Assembly: GCF_030499575.1 (NCBI RefSeq) | Contig: NZ_JASTLC010000001.1 | Span: 3,000,001 to 3,064,000, forward strand | DNA from: Streptomyces sp. DG2A-72 | GTDB taxonomy: Bacteria > Actinomycetota > Actinomycetes > Streptomycetales > Streptomycetaceae | Direction of reading: 5' to 3' | Length of the DNA: 64,000 nucleotides | Shown: in pieces, positions 8,127 through 16,689 of the stretch | Numbering within the stretch: position 1 is the stretch's first letter | Layout: each line of letters starts with the position of its first letter | Position numbers and translations under genes: made by a program | Notes under the pieces: model-generated | Databases searched by the model: none | Seen by the model: only the letters and a program-made list of their open reading frames with translations | What the model was told of the DNA's origin: nothing

Positions 8127-9269
8127 TCAGCGAGTCGAACGCTGGATCAGCTCGTACTGGGCGGACGTGGACTCTCCGGTGATGAGCCCGTAGCCGCCGG
8201 CGGACCAGAACTGTCCGGTGCGGCCGGTGGGCGCGAGGGCCTCGATGTCGTACGCCTGGGTTTCGCCACCGGGGACGGCGTCGCCCTCGACGGAGGTCCA
8301 GACGCCGTCGCGCAGGCGCCAGTAGAGGGCGGTGCCCTCGTAGCCGTAGCGGTCGCCCGAGACCCAGACGGTGCCCTTGCCGTCGCCGGTGATGGCATTG
8401 GCCCACAGCCCGTCGACCGGCCCGGTGACGTCGTGCCAGGTGCGGCCGTTCCAGTGCAGCACCTTGGTCTGCTGCGGTTCGTCTTCGACGTACGGGGTGA
8501 GAGCGGTGACCCAGACGCTGCGGGCGGACTCCTGGTACACGGACGTGATCGTGAGATCGCTGCCGGCCGGCGCGGTGTCGGTCCACGAACGGCCGTCCCA
8601 GTGCAGGAGCACGGATCGGCCCGGCTGGCCGGCGTACGCGAACTGCCCGACCGCCCAGGCATCGTGGGCGGTCCGCGCTTCGATGGCGCTGATGTGGACG
8701 CCCGTGGGGAGGGGCGTGCTCTGCCAGACGCCGTGGGCGTAGGAGTTGATCGCGGTGTCGCTCACCAGCCAGACCTTGCCGGGGACGGCGGCGAGCTTCG
8801 CGAAGCCGTAGCCCTTCTCCGCAGGCAGCGGCATCTGCGTCCACCGCTTGCCGTCGTAGTGGGCCAGGGTCTCGCCGTCCTGGCCCCAGCCGTACGCCCA
8901 GACGTCGTGCGCCGACACCGCGTCCACGGCGTACCACACGCCGGTCCCCGGCACACCGGGGGTGGACTGCTGCTGCCAGGTCCTGCCGTTCCAGCGCAGG
9001 ATGACGCCCTGGCTGCCGATGCCGTCGACATACTGGGATCCCACCGCCCAGGCGGCGTTCGGACCGGCCGACGCGATGTCGGAAAGCGCGGAGTTGTCCG
9101 AGAGCGTCCCCGCCAGGGAGGTGCGCCAGGCCGGAGCCGAGGCCTGGCCCGGGGCCGACGCGGCGGGAGCCGCACCGTCCGCCGCTGAGACCGCGGCCGG
9201 GGCGACGGCCACGGTAGCCGCCGTTAAGGCCGTGACGATCGCGATCTTGAGATACGTGCCTGTCTTCAT
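8127..9269 (-). CDS. Secreted beta-propeller-like repeat protein
   Basis: 380 aa. ATG at 9269 follows GGGGAG at 7 nt. Signal peptide MKTGTYLKIAIVTALTA to about residue 30. The mature part is built of repeats of roughly 40-50 residues, each with a D-x-W-A-V/Y-G core (AAWAVG, DVWAYG, DAWAVG, SVWVTA, TVWVSG) followed by a hhhhWNGRxW strand, as in WD40-like or kelch-like propellers. No catalytic motif is visible. It may bind a polymer or protein outside the cell. It ends at a strong terminator and is monocistronic. Confidence 0.8.
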   Translation of the reverse strand: MKTGTYLKIAIVTALTAATVAVAPAAVSAADGAAPAASAPGQASAPAWRTSLAGTLSDNSALSDIASAGPNAAWAVGSQYVDGIGSQGVILRWNGRTWQQQSTPGVPGTGVWYAVDAVSAHDVWAYGWGQDGETLAHYDGKRWTQMPLPAEKGYGFAKLAAVPGKVWLVSDTAINSYAHGVWQSTPLPTGVHISAIEARTAHDAWAVGQFAYAGQPGRSVLLHWDGRSWTDTAPAGSDLTITSVYQESARSVWVTALTPYVEDEPQQTKVLHWNGRTWHDVTGPVDGLWANAITGDGKGTVWVSGDRYGYEGTALYWRLRDGVWTSVEGDAVPGGETQAYDIEALAPTGRTGQFWSAGGYGLITGESTSAQYELIQRSTR

Positions 9270-9443
9270 GACTGCTCCCCGTTGTCTGCCGGCTACGGGG
9301 GTGCCGCGTGGATCCTGCAACTTCGCCCCCGTGGTCACTTGCTCACTCATGAGACCGCTCGCCCCGCCGGACGGTTGTGCCAAACAGAGGGCGATCGCAT
9401 ATCGGGCTGTCGGTCCGATGTCGGCCGCTGTCAGCGTCTTGTC

Positions 9444-9474
9444 GGCAGGGCCTGGAACCTTTCCAGGCCCTGCC
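9444..9474. terminator. 14-bp perfect inverted repeat
   Basis: GGCAGGGCCTGGAA (9444-9457) pairs with 9461-9474 across a 3-nt loop. It lies in the divergent space between the beta-propeller gene and a decayed FAD-monooxygenase gene, with no intact gene ending here. It may be a terminator left from a lost gene, or an operator. Confidence 0.5.
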
Positions 9475-9515
9475 GGGTGCGCCTCCGGCAGACATGCGAC
9501 AGGCAGGGAATCCCC

Positions 9516-9683
9516 ATGACCACTGACGTCACCATCATCGGCGCCGGGCTCGGCGGCCTCACGCTTGCCCGTGTCCTGGCGGGCTGCTCGCCATCCACGC
9601 CTACAACGGCCGCTGGCCCTGCAGGCGGCGGATCTGATGGACGAGTTCCAACGCCACAGCCCAGGACATGAGCACTACGGGTT
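9516..9683 (+). pseudogene. Decayed TetX-type FAD-dependent monooxygenase
   Basis: An ATG with AGGCAGGGAAT upstream opens MTTDVTIIGAGLGGLTLARVL, a textbook FAD-binding Rossmann start (GxGxxG). The reading then breaks. In the next frame come GLLAIHAYNG and, after another shift, ALQAADLMDEFQRHSPG; these correspond to the ...D/AIHEYNGQ-ALEAADLMDEF part of TetX-like hydroxylases. About 20 codons are missing and at least two frameshifts are present. Everything after about 60 residues is lost where the Rrf2 gene begins on the other strand. Confidence 0.75.
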
Positions 9684-10133
9684 CTCCCAAGCCGCCGGTT
9701 CGGCCGCCAGCTCCTTCACCGCCACCGGCAGGGCGTCCGCCGCGATGTCCGCGATCGTGACGCCCTCCAGGATCCGGCGGACGTTGGCGCGCAGCGCGAT
9801 CCACAGCGGCAGCAGCGGCTCGGCCGACCCGGCGTAGGACAGGCCGGTCGGGCGGACCCCGCGTACGGACACGATGGGACCGTCGACGGCCCGGATCACA
9901 TCGGCGACGGTGATCGCCGCCGCGTCCCGGGCCAGCCGGTAGCCGCCGTTGCCGCCGCGCCGGCTGTCGACCAGTCCGGCGCGGCGGAGGTCGCCGAGGA
10001 TGCCCTCCAGGAATTTGTGCGGGATGTCCTGGACCGTGGCGATGGTCTCCGCCTTCACCGGACCGTCGCCGTGGCGCACGGCCAGCTCCAGTGCCGCCCG
10101 TACCGCGTAGTCCGCCCGTGCCGAGATCCTCAT
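9675..10133 (-). CDS. Rrf2-family transcriptional regulator
   Basis: 152 aa. It starts MRISARADYAVRAALELAV, the standard Rrf2 winged helix, with IPHKFLEGILGDLRRAGLV as recognition helix and the RRGGNGGYRLAR wing. The three Cys that bind [2Fe-2S] in IscR/NsrR are absent, so this is a cluster-free Rrf2 type, closer in kind to CymR. The effector is unknown. It sits convergently against the FAD-monooxygenase remnant, which may once have been its target. Confidence 0.88.
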   Translation of the reverse strand: MRISARADYAVRAALELAVRHGDGPVKAETIATVQDIPHKFLEGILGDLRRAGLVDSRRGGNGGYRLARDAAAITVADVIRAVDGPIVSVRGVRPTGLSYAGSAEPLLPLWIALRANVRRILEGVTIADIAADALPVAVKELAAEPAAWENP

Positions 10134-10161
10134 ACGACCATTGTCACCGGTCCCGCCGGCC

Positions 10162-11676
10162 TCAGCGCAGCCGGATCACGTTCCAGGACAGCGGTTCCAG
10201 TACGGCGGTGAGGGTGCCGTCCGTGAGTGCCGTGCCCTCGACGGGGTGCGGGGTGACGCGCTCGGGGTCGTCGAGGGTGTTGCGGGCGTCCGGGTCGGCG
10301 TCCGCGAGTGCGCTGTGCTCGACGACCGACGTCAAGTCCAGGCCGTTCAGGGCGACTTCGAGCGGCAGTGCTTCGGTGCGGCTGCGGTTCACCGCGAACA
10401 CGGTGACCGTGCCGTCGTCGGCGCGTACGGCGGTGGCGTGCAGCAGGTCCGCCTCACCGTACTTGTCCGTCTCGTACGTCGGTGAGTCCACCCGTACGTC
10501 CAGGACCTGCCCGCGTCCGTACTTCGAGGCCTGCGCGAACGGGAAGAACGTCGTCTGCCGCCAGGCCGGGCCGCCCGGCTCCGTCATGATCGGCGCGATG
10601 ACGTTGACGAGTTGGGCGAGGCAGGCGACGGTGACGCGGTCCGCGTGGCGGAGCAGGGCGATGAGGAGCGAGCCGAAGACCACGGCGTCGGTGACGCTGT
10701 AGTTGTCCTCCAGGAGGCGGGGCGCCTCGGGCCAGTCGTCCTGCTCGAACGTCTTGGCGTGCGCCTCCCACTCGGGCAGATACCAGACGTTCCATTCGTC
10801 GAAGGAAAGGTTGATCCGCTTCTTCGACTTGAGCTGTGCCCCCACGTGGTCGGCGGTCGCGACGACGTTGTCGATGAAGGACTCCATGTCGACGGCGGAG
10901 GCGAGGAAGGAGTCGATGTCGCCGTTCTCGGGCCAGTAATAGGCGTGCAGCGAGACGTAGTCGACCAGGTCGTACGTCTCCTTGAGGACCGTCGCCTCCC
11001 ACTCCGCGAAGGTCGGCATGGACTGGCTGGAGGAACCGCAGGCGACGAGTTCCACGGTGGGGTCCATCTGACGCATGGCACGGGCCGTTTCGGCGGCGAC
11101 GCGACCGTATTCCTCGGCCGTCTTGTGGCCCGTCTGCCAGGGGCCGTCCATCTCGTTGCCGAGGCACCAGAGCTTGATGCCGAAGGGGTCCTTGTCGCCG
11201 TGGGAGACGCGGAGCTCTGCGAGGGCGGTACCGGAGGCGTGGTTGGCGTATTCCTGGAGCTCCAGGGCTTCTGCCACGCCTCGGGTGCCGAGGTTGACCG
11301 CCATCATGGGTTCGGACTGGGGGCCGATCTTGCGGAGGAAGTCGATGTATTCGGAGAGGCCGAAGCGGTTTGACTCCGTCGAGTGCCAGGCCAGGTCGAG
11401 GCGGCGGGGGCGGTCTTCGGCGGGGCCTACCGAGTCCTCCCACTTGTAGCCCGAGACGAAGTTTCCTCCGGGGTAGCGGATCGCTGTTACGCCGAGTTCC
11501 CTGACCAGGTTGAGGACGTCTTGGCGGAGGCCCGCATCATCGGCGGTGGGGTGATCCGGTTCGAAGATGCCTGTGTAGACGCAGCGGCCGAGGTGTTCTA
11601 CGAAGGAGCCGAAGAGGCGGGGGTCTACCTGGCCGATGGTGAATGCGGGGTCCAGGGTGAAGCGGGCGGTTCGCAT
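10162..11676 (-). CDS. abfA: GH51 alpha-L-arabinofuranosidase, intracellular
   Basis: 504 aa, no signal peptide. Start MRTARFTLDPAFTIGQVDPRLFGSFVEHLGR is classic GH51. The acid/base Glu lies in CLGNEMDGPWQ (about residue 174) and the nucleophile Glu in SFDEWNVWY (about 294), the spacing known for GH51. It releases terminal L-arabinofuranose from oligosaccharides imported by the upstream ABC system. GAAAGGA precedes the ATG. It is separated from the GH43 gene by a 70-bp repeat element and may have its own promoter. The symbol is by family resemblance. Confidence 0.93.
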   Translation of the reverse strand: MRTARFTLDPAFTIGQVDPRLFGSFVEHLGRCVYTGIFEPDHPTADDAGLRQDVLNLVRELGVTAIRYPGGNFVSGYKWEDSVGPAEDRPRRLDLAWHSTESNRFGLSEYIDFLRKIGPQSEPMMAVNLGTRGVAEALELQEYANHASGTALAELRVSHGDKDPFGIKLWCLGNEMDGPWQTGHKTAEEYGRVAAETARAMRQMDPTVELVACGSSSQSMPTFAEWEATVLKETYDLVDYVSLHAYYWPENGDIDSFLASAVDMESFIDNVVATADHVGAQLKSKKRINLSFDEWNVWYLPEWEAHAKTFEQDDWPEAPRLLEDNYSVTDAVVFGSLLIALLRHADRVTVACLAQLVNVIAPIMTEPGGPAWRQTTFFPFAQASKYGRGQVLDVRVDSPTYETDKYGEADLLHATAVRADDGTVTVFAVNRSRTEALPLEVALNGLDLTSVVEHSALADADPDARNTLDDPERVTPHPVEGTALTDGTLTAVLEPLSWNVIRLR

Positions 11677-11690
11677 GGATTCCTTTCGTC

Positions 11691-11760
11691 TGCGGGTTTG
11701 TGGGGGCTGGTCGCGCCCACGCGGCGGAGCCGCAAATTGATACAGCCCCGCGCCCCTAAA
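11691..11760. repeat. Streptomyces intergenic repeat, copy 1
   Basis: The segment begins TGCGGGTTTGTGGGGGCTGG and ends CAGCCCCGCGCCCCTAAA. It matches 25358-25410 at both ends (TGCGGGT..GTGG.GGCTGGTCGCGC and CCCGCGCCCCTA). Short GC-rich elements of this kind are scattered in Streptomyces intergenic spaces. Here it separates abfA from the GH43 gene and may fold into a hairpin. Confidence 0.6.
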
Positions 11761-12727
11761 CGGCCTCGGGCCAGCCGTTCTTTTTCCAGTTCAGCTTGTT
11801 CAGGCCCAGCTTGGGCGTGCCCTCGTCCTCCGCGTCGTAGTAGTGGTACGCCAGCCAGTCCTCGCCCCTGTCCCGGAACACCGACTGGCCCCCCGTGCCG
11901 ACATAGCGACCATGCCCCTCCAGCAGCAGGTCGCCACCGCCCTCCAGCATCGGCTTGCCTGTGCTGTCGACGTACGGCCCCGTGATCTTCGTGGCGCGGC
12001 CGACCCTGATCTTGTACGTCGAGTTCACGCCCGCGCAGCAGGTGTCGTAGGAGGCGAAGAGGTAGTAGTGGCGGCCGTGTTTGACGATGTACGGGCCTTC
12101 TACCGCGTAGGGCGCGTCCGGGCGGGTGGCCAGGTGGTGGACCGGGGTGCCTGCCACCGCCTTGCCTGTCCGCTCGTCCAGCTCGATCATGCGGATGCCT
12201 GTCCAGTACGAGCCGAAGGACATCCAGAGTTTACCGTCCGCCCTGATCAGGGCGGGGTCGATGGCGTTCCAGTGGTCGGTTGTCTCGGAGGTGAAGGCCT
12301 TGCCGTGGTCGGTCCAGGTGCCGGGGAGGCCGGAGGGGGAGGTGGCGACGCCGATCGCGGAGTGGTTGGTTCCCCAGCTGGATACGGCGTAGTAGAGCCA
12401 GTAGCGGCCGGCGCGGTAGGAGATGTCGGGGGCCCAGGGGTCGCCGGTGTCGTTGTACTCGTACCACCAACTCGGCGGCTCGGCGAAGGCGTTGCCCGCG
12501 TCCGTCCAGTGGGTGCGGTCCTTGGACACACGGGCGCCGATCACGCCGCCGGTCGAATAGGCGACGTAGCCGGCCGACTTGAGGCGGATGACGGTCGGGT
12601 CGTGGATGATCTGCTGGCCGGTGATCGGCTGGGGGTCGGGGTAACTCTCCGCCGCCTGTGCCGTGTGGGGGAGGAAGGCCAGGAGGACCGCCGCCAGTAC
12701 GGCCGTCATCGCTCTGTGCGCTCTCAC
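11756..12727 (-). CDS. GH43 endo-arabinanase-type enzyme of the transporter operon
   Basis: 323 aa. The GTG at 12727 overlaps the TGA of the permease gene, so translation is coupled; an internal ATG 6 codons later is possible. Signal peptide TAVLAAVLLAFLPHTAQA, then Asp43 in IIHDPTVIR, the AIDPALI Asp and the VEGPYIV Glu, giving a complete GH43 triad. It is close in sequence to the enzyme at 659-1627. It would cut arabinan outside the cell, the permeases import the fragments, and the GH51 enzyme finishes the job. Confidence 0.9.
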   Translation of the reverse strand: MRAHRAMTAVLAAVLLAFLPHTAQAAESYPDPQPITGQQIIHDPTVIRLKSAGYVAYSTGGVIGARVSKDRTHWTDAGNAFAEPPSWWYEYNDTGDPWAPDISYRAGRYWLYYAVSSWGTNHSAIGVATSPSGLPGTWTDHGKAFTSETTDHWNAIDPALIRADGKLWMSFGSYWTGIRMIELDERTGKAVAGTPVHHLATRPDAPYAVEGPYIVKHGRHYYLFASYDTCCAGVNSTYKIRVGRATKITGPYVDSTGKPMLEGGGDLLLEGHGRYVGTGGQSVFRDRGEDWLAYHYYDAEDEGTPKLGLNKLNWKKNGWPEAV

Positions 12728-13578
12728 TGTCCCGCCAATCCCGTGTGGGCGACGCCCGCGACGATCTGTCGCTGGAAGAAGATGAAGACGACGATCAGGG
12801 GCAGGCCCGCCATGAGGCCGCCGGCCATGAGCTGGGCCCACTGGATGCCGTAGGAGTTCATGACGGTCGCGATGCCGTTGGGCATGGTCATCAGGTCGGG
12901 GTTGTTGGTCACCATGTAGGGCCACAGGAAGTTGTTCCATGAGGCGATGAAGGTGAAGATGCCGACCGCCGCGAGGGAGGGGCGGGCGAGGGGGACGACG
13001 ATGGTGAAGAAGACGCGCCAGCGGCCCGCGCCGTCGATGAAGGCGGCTTCCTCCAGCTCGCGCGGGATGCCCTGGAAGAACTTGTAGAGGATGTAGACCA
13101 TCGCGGCGGGCGCGCACTGCGGCAGGATCATGCCCCAGTACGTGTCGACCATCCCCATCTGCTGGACCGTGGTGAAGAGGGGAACGCCGAGGACCGCGGG
13201 GGAGATCATCAGGCCCGCCATGACGACGGCCATGAGAACGCCCTTGCCGCGGAACTCGGTGCGGGCGAAGCCGTATCCGGCGAGCGCGCTCACGAGCAGG
13301 ACGACCGAGGTCACGCAGACCGAGACGACCAGGGAGTTCACGAACCAGTTGGTGATGTTGCCGGTCTCGAAGAGGGCCGTCCATGCCTGGCCCGTCCAGT
13401 CCTTCGGCAGCCAGTGCGGGGGCACCTCGACCGCCTCGGTCTCCGACTTGAGGGAGGTGAACAGGCCCCAGGCCAAAGGCGCGAGGAAGACGATGGAGAC
13501 GGCCGTGCCGAGGAGGGTGAGGATGATCTGGCTGGGGGTCCACGCCTTGCGCGGCTTCATCGGTACGGCGGTCGTCAT
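12724..13578 (-). CDS. CUT1 ABC sugar permease (MalG/AraQ type)
   Basis: 284 aa, six membrane helices. The EAA loop is EEAAFIDGAGRWRVFFTIVV near residue 185, which docks the ATPase. The N-terminus KAWTPSQIILTLLGTAVSIVFLAPL is cytoplasmic then first helix. It overlaps the upstream permease by ATGA and the downstream GH43 by GTGA. No ATPase gene is in the cluster; in Streptomyces many CUT1 importers share the MsiK ATPase encoded elsewhere. Substrate inferred from context: arabino-oligosaccharides. Confidence 0.9.
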   Translation of the reverse strand: MTTAVPMKPRKAWTPSQIILTLLGTAVSIVFLAPLAWGLFTSLKSETEAVEVPPHWLPKDWTGQAWTALFETGNITNWFVNSLVVSVCVTSVVLLVSALAGYGFARTEFRGKGVLMAVVMAGLMISPAVLGVPLFTTVQQMGMVDTYWGMILPQCAPAAMVYILYKFFQGIPRELEEAAFIDGAGRWRVFFTIVVPLARPSLAAVGIFTFIASWNNFLWPYMVTNNPDLMTMPNGIATVMNSYGIQWAQLMAGGLMAGLPLIVVFIFFQRQIVAGVAHTGLAGQ

Positions 13579-14516
13579 CGGGCTGCGCCCTCCTCACGGT
13601 TGCGCAGCAGCCACATCCGGGCGAGGGCGACGGCCGCGATGATCACAAAGAAGATGATGGAGATGGCGGAGGCGTAGCCCACGCGGTAGCTGGTGAAGCC
13701 CTGTTCGAGGGTGTACTGGACGAAGGTGCGGGTCGCGCCCTCGGGGCCGGGGAGGAAGTCCATCATCACGACGGCCTGGTCGAAGACCTGGAGCGAGGCG
13801 AGGATCTGCAGGGCGATGACGAGCCCGGTGATGTTGCGCAGCAGCGGCAGGGTGATGTGGACCATGCGGTGCCAGGCGTTCGCGCCGTCGAGTTTCGCGG
13901 CCTCGTAGAGGTGGTCGGGGATCGACTGGAGCGCGGCCAGGTAGAGCAGGAAGCTGAAGCCGACGGTCCACCACAGGGTGGTGATGACGATGGCGAGCAT
14001 GGCGTACGACTTGTCGGTCAGCCAGGGTGTCTCGGTGCCGAAGATGTAGTTGATCATTCCGGTGCCGGGGTTGAACAACCACTGCCACAGGTTGGCGGCG
14101 ACGGTCGACGGCAGCAGGAACGGGGCGAAGAAGCACAGCCGCCACAGCCACTTGCCGCGCTCGATGTGGTGGGCGAGCATCGCGAGGAGGAAGGCGAGGA
14201 CCGTGATGCAGGGGACGACCAGGAGCGTGAAGTACGCGCTGTGGCCGAGGGTGTCCCACATCAGGGGGTCCTGGAGGGCCTCGCGGTAGTTGTCGAGGCC
14301 GACGAAGTTCGTGCTGTCGCCGGAGATGTTGGCGTCGGTGAAGCTGAGGTAGAGGCCTCGGAGAAGTGGCCAGATGACGAAGAGGGCGAAGAGGACCAGG
14401 AACGGGGCCACGAACCAGCCGCCGTGCTGAAAGCCCTGTTTGCGGCGGAGGGTGGCGCTGTCGGCGGCGGTCTTCGCCCGCGCCGGTGCGATGACGGTCT
14501 GAGCGCTCGTGGTCAT
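13575..14516 (-). CDS. CUT1 ABC sugar permease (MalF/AraP type)
   Basis: 313 aa. A cytoplasmic N-terminus is followed by GGWFVAPFLVLFALFVIWPLL (first helix), then the P-loop region and the EAA motif YEAAKLDGANAWHRMVHITL near residue 215. It starts inside the stop codon of the binding-protein gene (ATGA at 14516) and ends overlapping the next permease. It partners 12724-13578 to form the membrane channel. Confidence 0.9.
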   Translation of the reverse strand: MTTSAQTVIAPARAKTAADSATLRRKQGFQHGGWFVAPFLVLFALFVIWPLLRGLYLSFTDANISGDSTNFVGLDNYREALQDPLMWDTLGHSAYFTLLVVPCITVLAFLLAMLAHHIERGKWLWRLCFFAPFLLPSTVAANLWQWLFNPGTGMINYIFGTETPWLTDKSYAMLAIVITTLWWTVGFSFLLYLAALQSIPDHLYEAAKLDGANAWHRMVHITLPLLRNITGLVIALQILASLQVFDQAVVMMDFLPGPEGATRTFVQYTLEQGFTSYRVGYASAISIIFFVIIAAVALARMWLLRNREEGAAR

Positions 14517-15871
14517 GCGACCGCACCTCCCTGCGCGGCGGTCTTGCCGTCCATGGGGTTCTTCGTCGCGAGCAGCCTGGTGAGCTCGCTCTTCATCCGG
14601 CGGGCGGCGGTCTCCGGCTTGGCGGAGCCCATCGTCGAGGAGACGACGATGGGGCCGACGCGCTGGGCGAGGATGCCGGTGGACCCGGCGAACCACACCT
14701 TGGGCTCGGTGGCCTGGTGGTCCATGGCCGAGACGTACTCGTTCTGCGGGCTCATCTTCTTGTACGCGGCCGTGGACAGGACCGGCCGGTAGGCGGGGAT
14801 GTGGCCGCCGAGCGCCCACTGCTGGGCGTGCCTGATGACGTAGGCGGCGAGTTGGTGGGCGCCTTCGTTGGTGGCACCGCCGCGGTCGGACTGGTGCGGC
14901 AGGACGAAGGCGTGCGACTCGGCGTGGGTGGCGGGCTTGCCGAAGACGGGCGGCAGCGGGGTCGCGCCGTAGTCGACCTTCGCGGTGCCGTAGACCGGCA
15001 CCGACCAGTTGCCCTCCCAGACGAAGGGGGAGCCGTTGACGAACTGTTCGGCGCTCGCGAGGCCCCCGAAGCTCGGGTTGGAGTACCCGTCGGTGATGTG
15101 CCGGCGCAGGAACTCCAGTACCTGCGTGGCCTTGTCGGTGTCGAAGGTGACCTCGGTGTCGGCGTCGTTGAACCAGGTGCCGCCGAGCTGGGTGTAGAAG
15201 GCGACGAAGAACCACCACTGGAAGTTCTGGTCGCTGTTCCAGAGTCCGATGGTCTGCAGGCCCCTCTTGGTGGCCTTCTTGGCCTCCTTGAGCACGTCGA
15301 ACCATTCGTCGGTCGACGTCACGGGCACGATCCGGCCGTCGTCGCCGAGCAGGCCCGCCTTCTTCAGCACGTCCTTGCGGTAGAAGCAGAGCTGGACGTG
15401 GATGTCGAGCGGGACGGCGTAGAGCTTGCCGTCGATGACGCCGCGGTTCCACAGCTGGGGGTTGAAGTCCTGCTGCCGTACGCCGTACTTGGCGAGCAGG
15501 CCGACGTCCCAGGCGTCCAGGAGGCGGCCGGGCGAGAACCCGGTGACCCGGCCCATGTGCATGACGCCGAGATCGGGTGCGCGGTTGCCCGCGGCCGCCA
15601 TGGCGAGCTTGGTGTAGAAGGGGCTGCCCCACTGGAGGGTGGAGTCCTTCACCGCGATGTCCGGGTTGTCCTTACGGAAGGCGTCCAGCATCGCGATCAT
15701 GTTGTAGCCGTCGCCGCCGCTGAAGAGGTTCCAGTAGCGCACCCGGGTGTCCGCGCCGGACGCGAGCGCGTCGGCGCCCGTGCCGAGTGCGGCGAAGCCG
15801 AAGCTGCCCGCGACCGCCAATCCGCCTGCTGTGGCCAGAAGTTGCCTGCGATTCAGGCCGGGTTGTCCCAT
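14513..15871 (-). CDS. Extracellular solute-binding protein, arabino-oligosaccharide importer
   Basis: 452 aa. The ATG at 15871 is preferred: GTGAGGG lies 7 nt upstream, and this position aligns with the start of the GH43 gene that has the same promoter; the ATG at 15895 has no ribosome-binding site. The N-terminus GLNRRQLLATAGGLAVAGSFG suggests twin-arginine export; no lipobox Cys is seen. The body is a family-1 sugar-binding protein (VRYWNLFSGGDGYNMIAMLDAF, IDGKLYAVPLDIHVQL). It captures arabinan fragments and feeds the two permeases. First gene of a four-gene coupled operon. Confidence 0.9.
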   Translation of the reverse strand: MGQPGLNRRQLLATAGGLAVAGSFGFAALGTGADALASGADTRVRYWNLFSGGDGYNMIAMLDAFRKDNPDIAVKDSTLQWGSPFYTKLAMAAAGNRAPDLGVMHMGRVTGFSPGRLLDAWDVGLLAKYGVRQQDFNPQLWNRGVIDGKLYAVPLDIHVQLCFYRKDVLKKAGLLGDDGRIVPVTSTDEWFDVLKEAKKATKRGLQTIGLWNSDQNFQWWFFVAFYTQLGGTWFNDADTEVTFDTDKATQVLEFLRRHITDGYSNPSFGGLASAEQFVNGSPFVWEGNWSVPVYGTAKVDYGATPLPPVFGKPATHAESHAFVLPHQSDRGGATNEGAHQLAAYVIRHAQQWALGGHIPAYRPVLSTAAYKKMSPQNEYVSAMDHQATEPKVWFAGSTGILAQRVGPIVVSSTMGSAKPETAARRMKSELTRLLATKNPMDGKTAAQGGAVA

Positions 15872-15923
15872 GCGCCCGCCCTCACTGTTCGACATTTCGA
15901 ATTACGCTCGTAACTTCGAACGG

Positions 15924-15952
15924 ACCGTAAAATCGAAGCGCTTGCACGTCAA
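15924..15952 (-). promoter_or_regulatory. Promoter/operator of the arabino-oligosaccharide operon
   Basis: Minus strand: -35 TTGACG (15952-15947), 17-nt spacer, -10 TACGGT (15929-15924). The spacer contains the perfect palindrome AAGCGCTT (15936-15943) inside GCAAGCGCTTCGAT, the style of a LacI-family operator placed to block RNA polymerase. Downstream TTCGAA repeats flank the likely start of transcription. The whole region resembles that at 1630-1706. Confidence 0.72.
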
Positions 15953-16083
15953 TGGGTTGCACAGGACTTTCGGTCGGCGCCGGTCGTTTCCCGTTGAACA
16001 ACGGTCGGCCGATCGCATGACGTGGACAGTTCCGGGCGCGTAACCTCGGACCGGCTGCCGAACGGCGGTGAGAAGGGGGTCCG

Positions 16084-16689
16084 ATGGGCATCGCGGGCGC
16101 GCGCAACAGTGCGGGGCGGGTCGCCGCGGCGCTGCGGCGCGCGAGAACCAGCTCCGTGATGCGCGAACTCGCCGGCGACCTCGGTGCCGCCGTACGGGCC
16201 AGGCCCGATCCACCGGCCGGGGTGCACGAGGTGTGCCGGGCGTTGTGCGAGGAGATGAGCGTCCGCCGCGGCGGACGGCCCGTCGAGCTGCGCTTCGAGC
16301 GGTTCCCCGAAGAGATCGAAGTCACCGGTCTGTGGGTGGAGTTCCAGGACTTCGACCTGGTCATCGTGGAGGAGCGGGCCGAGGCGGTGCAGCAACTGGT
16401 CATCCTGGGCCACGAGTTGTGGCACCTGCACGCCGGTCACCGCCACCACCACGGCATCGGCACGGCCGCCGCCCATGCCCTGGCCGGGCCCCGGGGCTGG
16501 GACGACGTCGCCCTCACGGTCGCGGCCCGCAACGGCTCCCGGCAGACGGACGAGGCGGAGGCGGACGACTTCGGGCACCGGCTGGCGGCGGCGTTCCGGC
16601 CGTATCTGTCGGGCCAGGGCGGCAGGCCGTCCCTCGACCCGCTGGAGCGGTCCATGGGCTACCGCGGGCGCAGAGGCACGAAGCGGTGA
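16084..16689 (+). CDS. ImmA/IrrE-family metallopeptidase-like protein
   Basis: 201 aa. Zincin motif HELWHLHAGH near residue 110 (HExxH), with a downstream Glu in TDEAEADDFGHRLA that would be the third zinc ligand. ImmA/IrrE proteins cleave repressors or act as toxin-like parts; in Streptomyces this type is regularly followed by a MAB_1171c-like membrane protein, exactly as here (GTGA overlap). No XRE partner is present upstream. The target is unknown. Confidence 0.82.
   Translation: MGIAGARNSAGRVAAALRRARTSSVMRELAGDLGAAVRARPDPPAGVHEVCRALCEEMSVRRGGRPVELRFERFPEEIEVTGLWVEFQDFDLVIVEERAEAVQQLVILGHELWHLHAGHRHHHGIGTAAAHALAGPRGWDDVALTVAARNGSRQTDEAEADDFGHRLAAAFRPYLSGQGGRPSLDPLERSMGYRGRRGTKR

Noticed and set aside
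11756..13597. Apparent 613-aa fusion of a permease and GH43
   Set aside because: The N-terminal half is a shifted reading of the permease gene. The GTG at 12727, overlapping the permease stop, gives a normal secreted GH43.
13575..15632. Apparent 685-aa protein
   Set aside because: The first half is the wrong frame of the solute-binding protein. The permease starts at the ATGA overlap at 14516.
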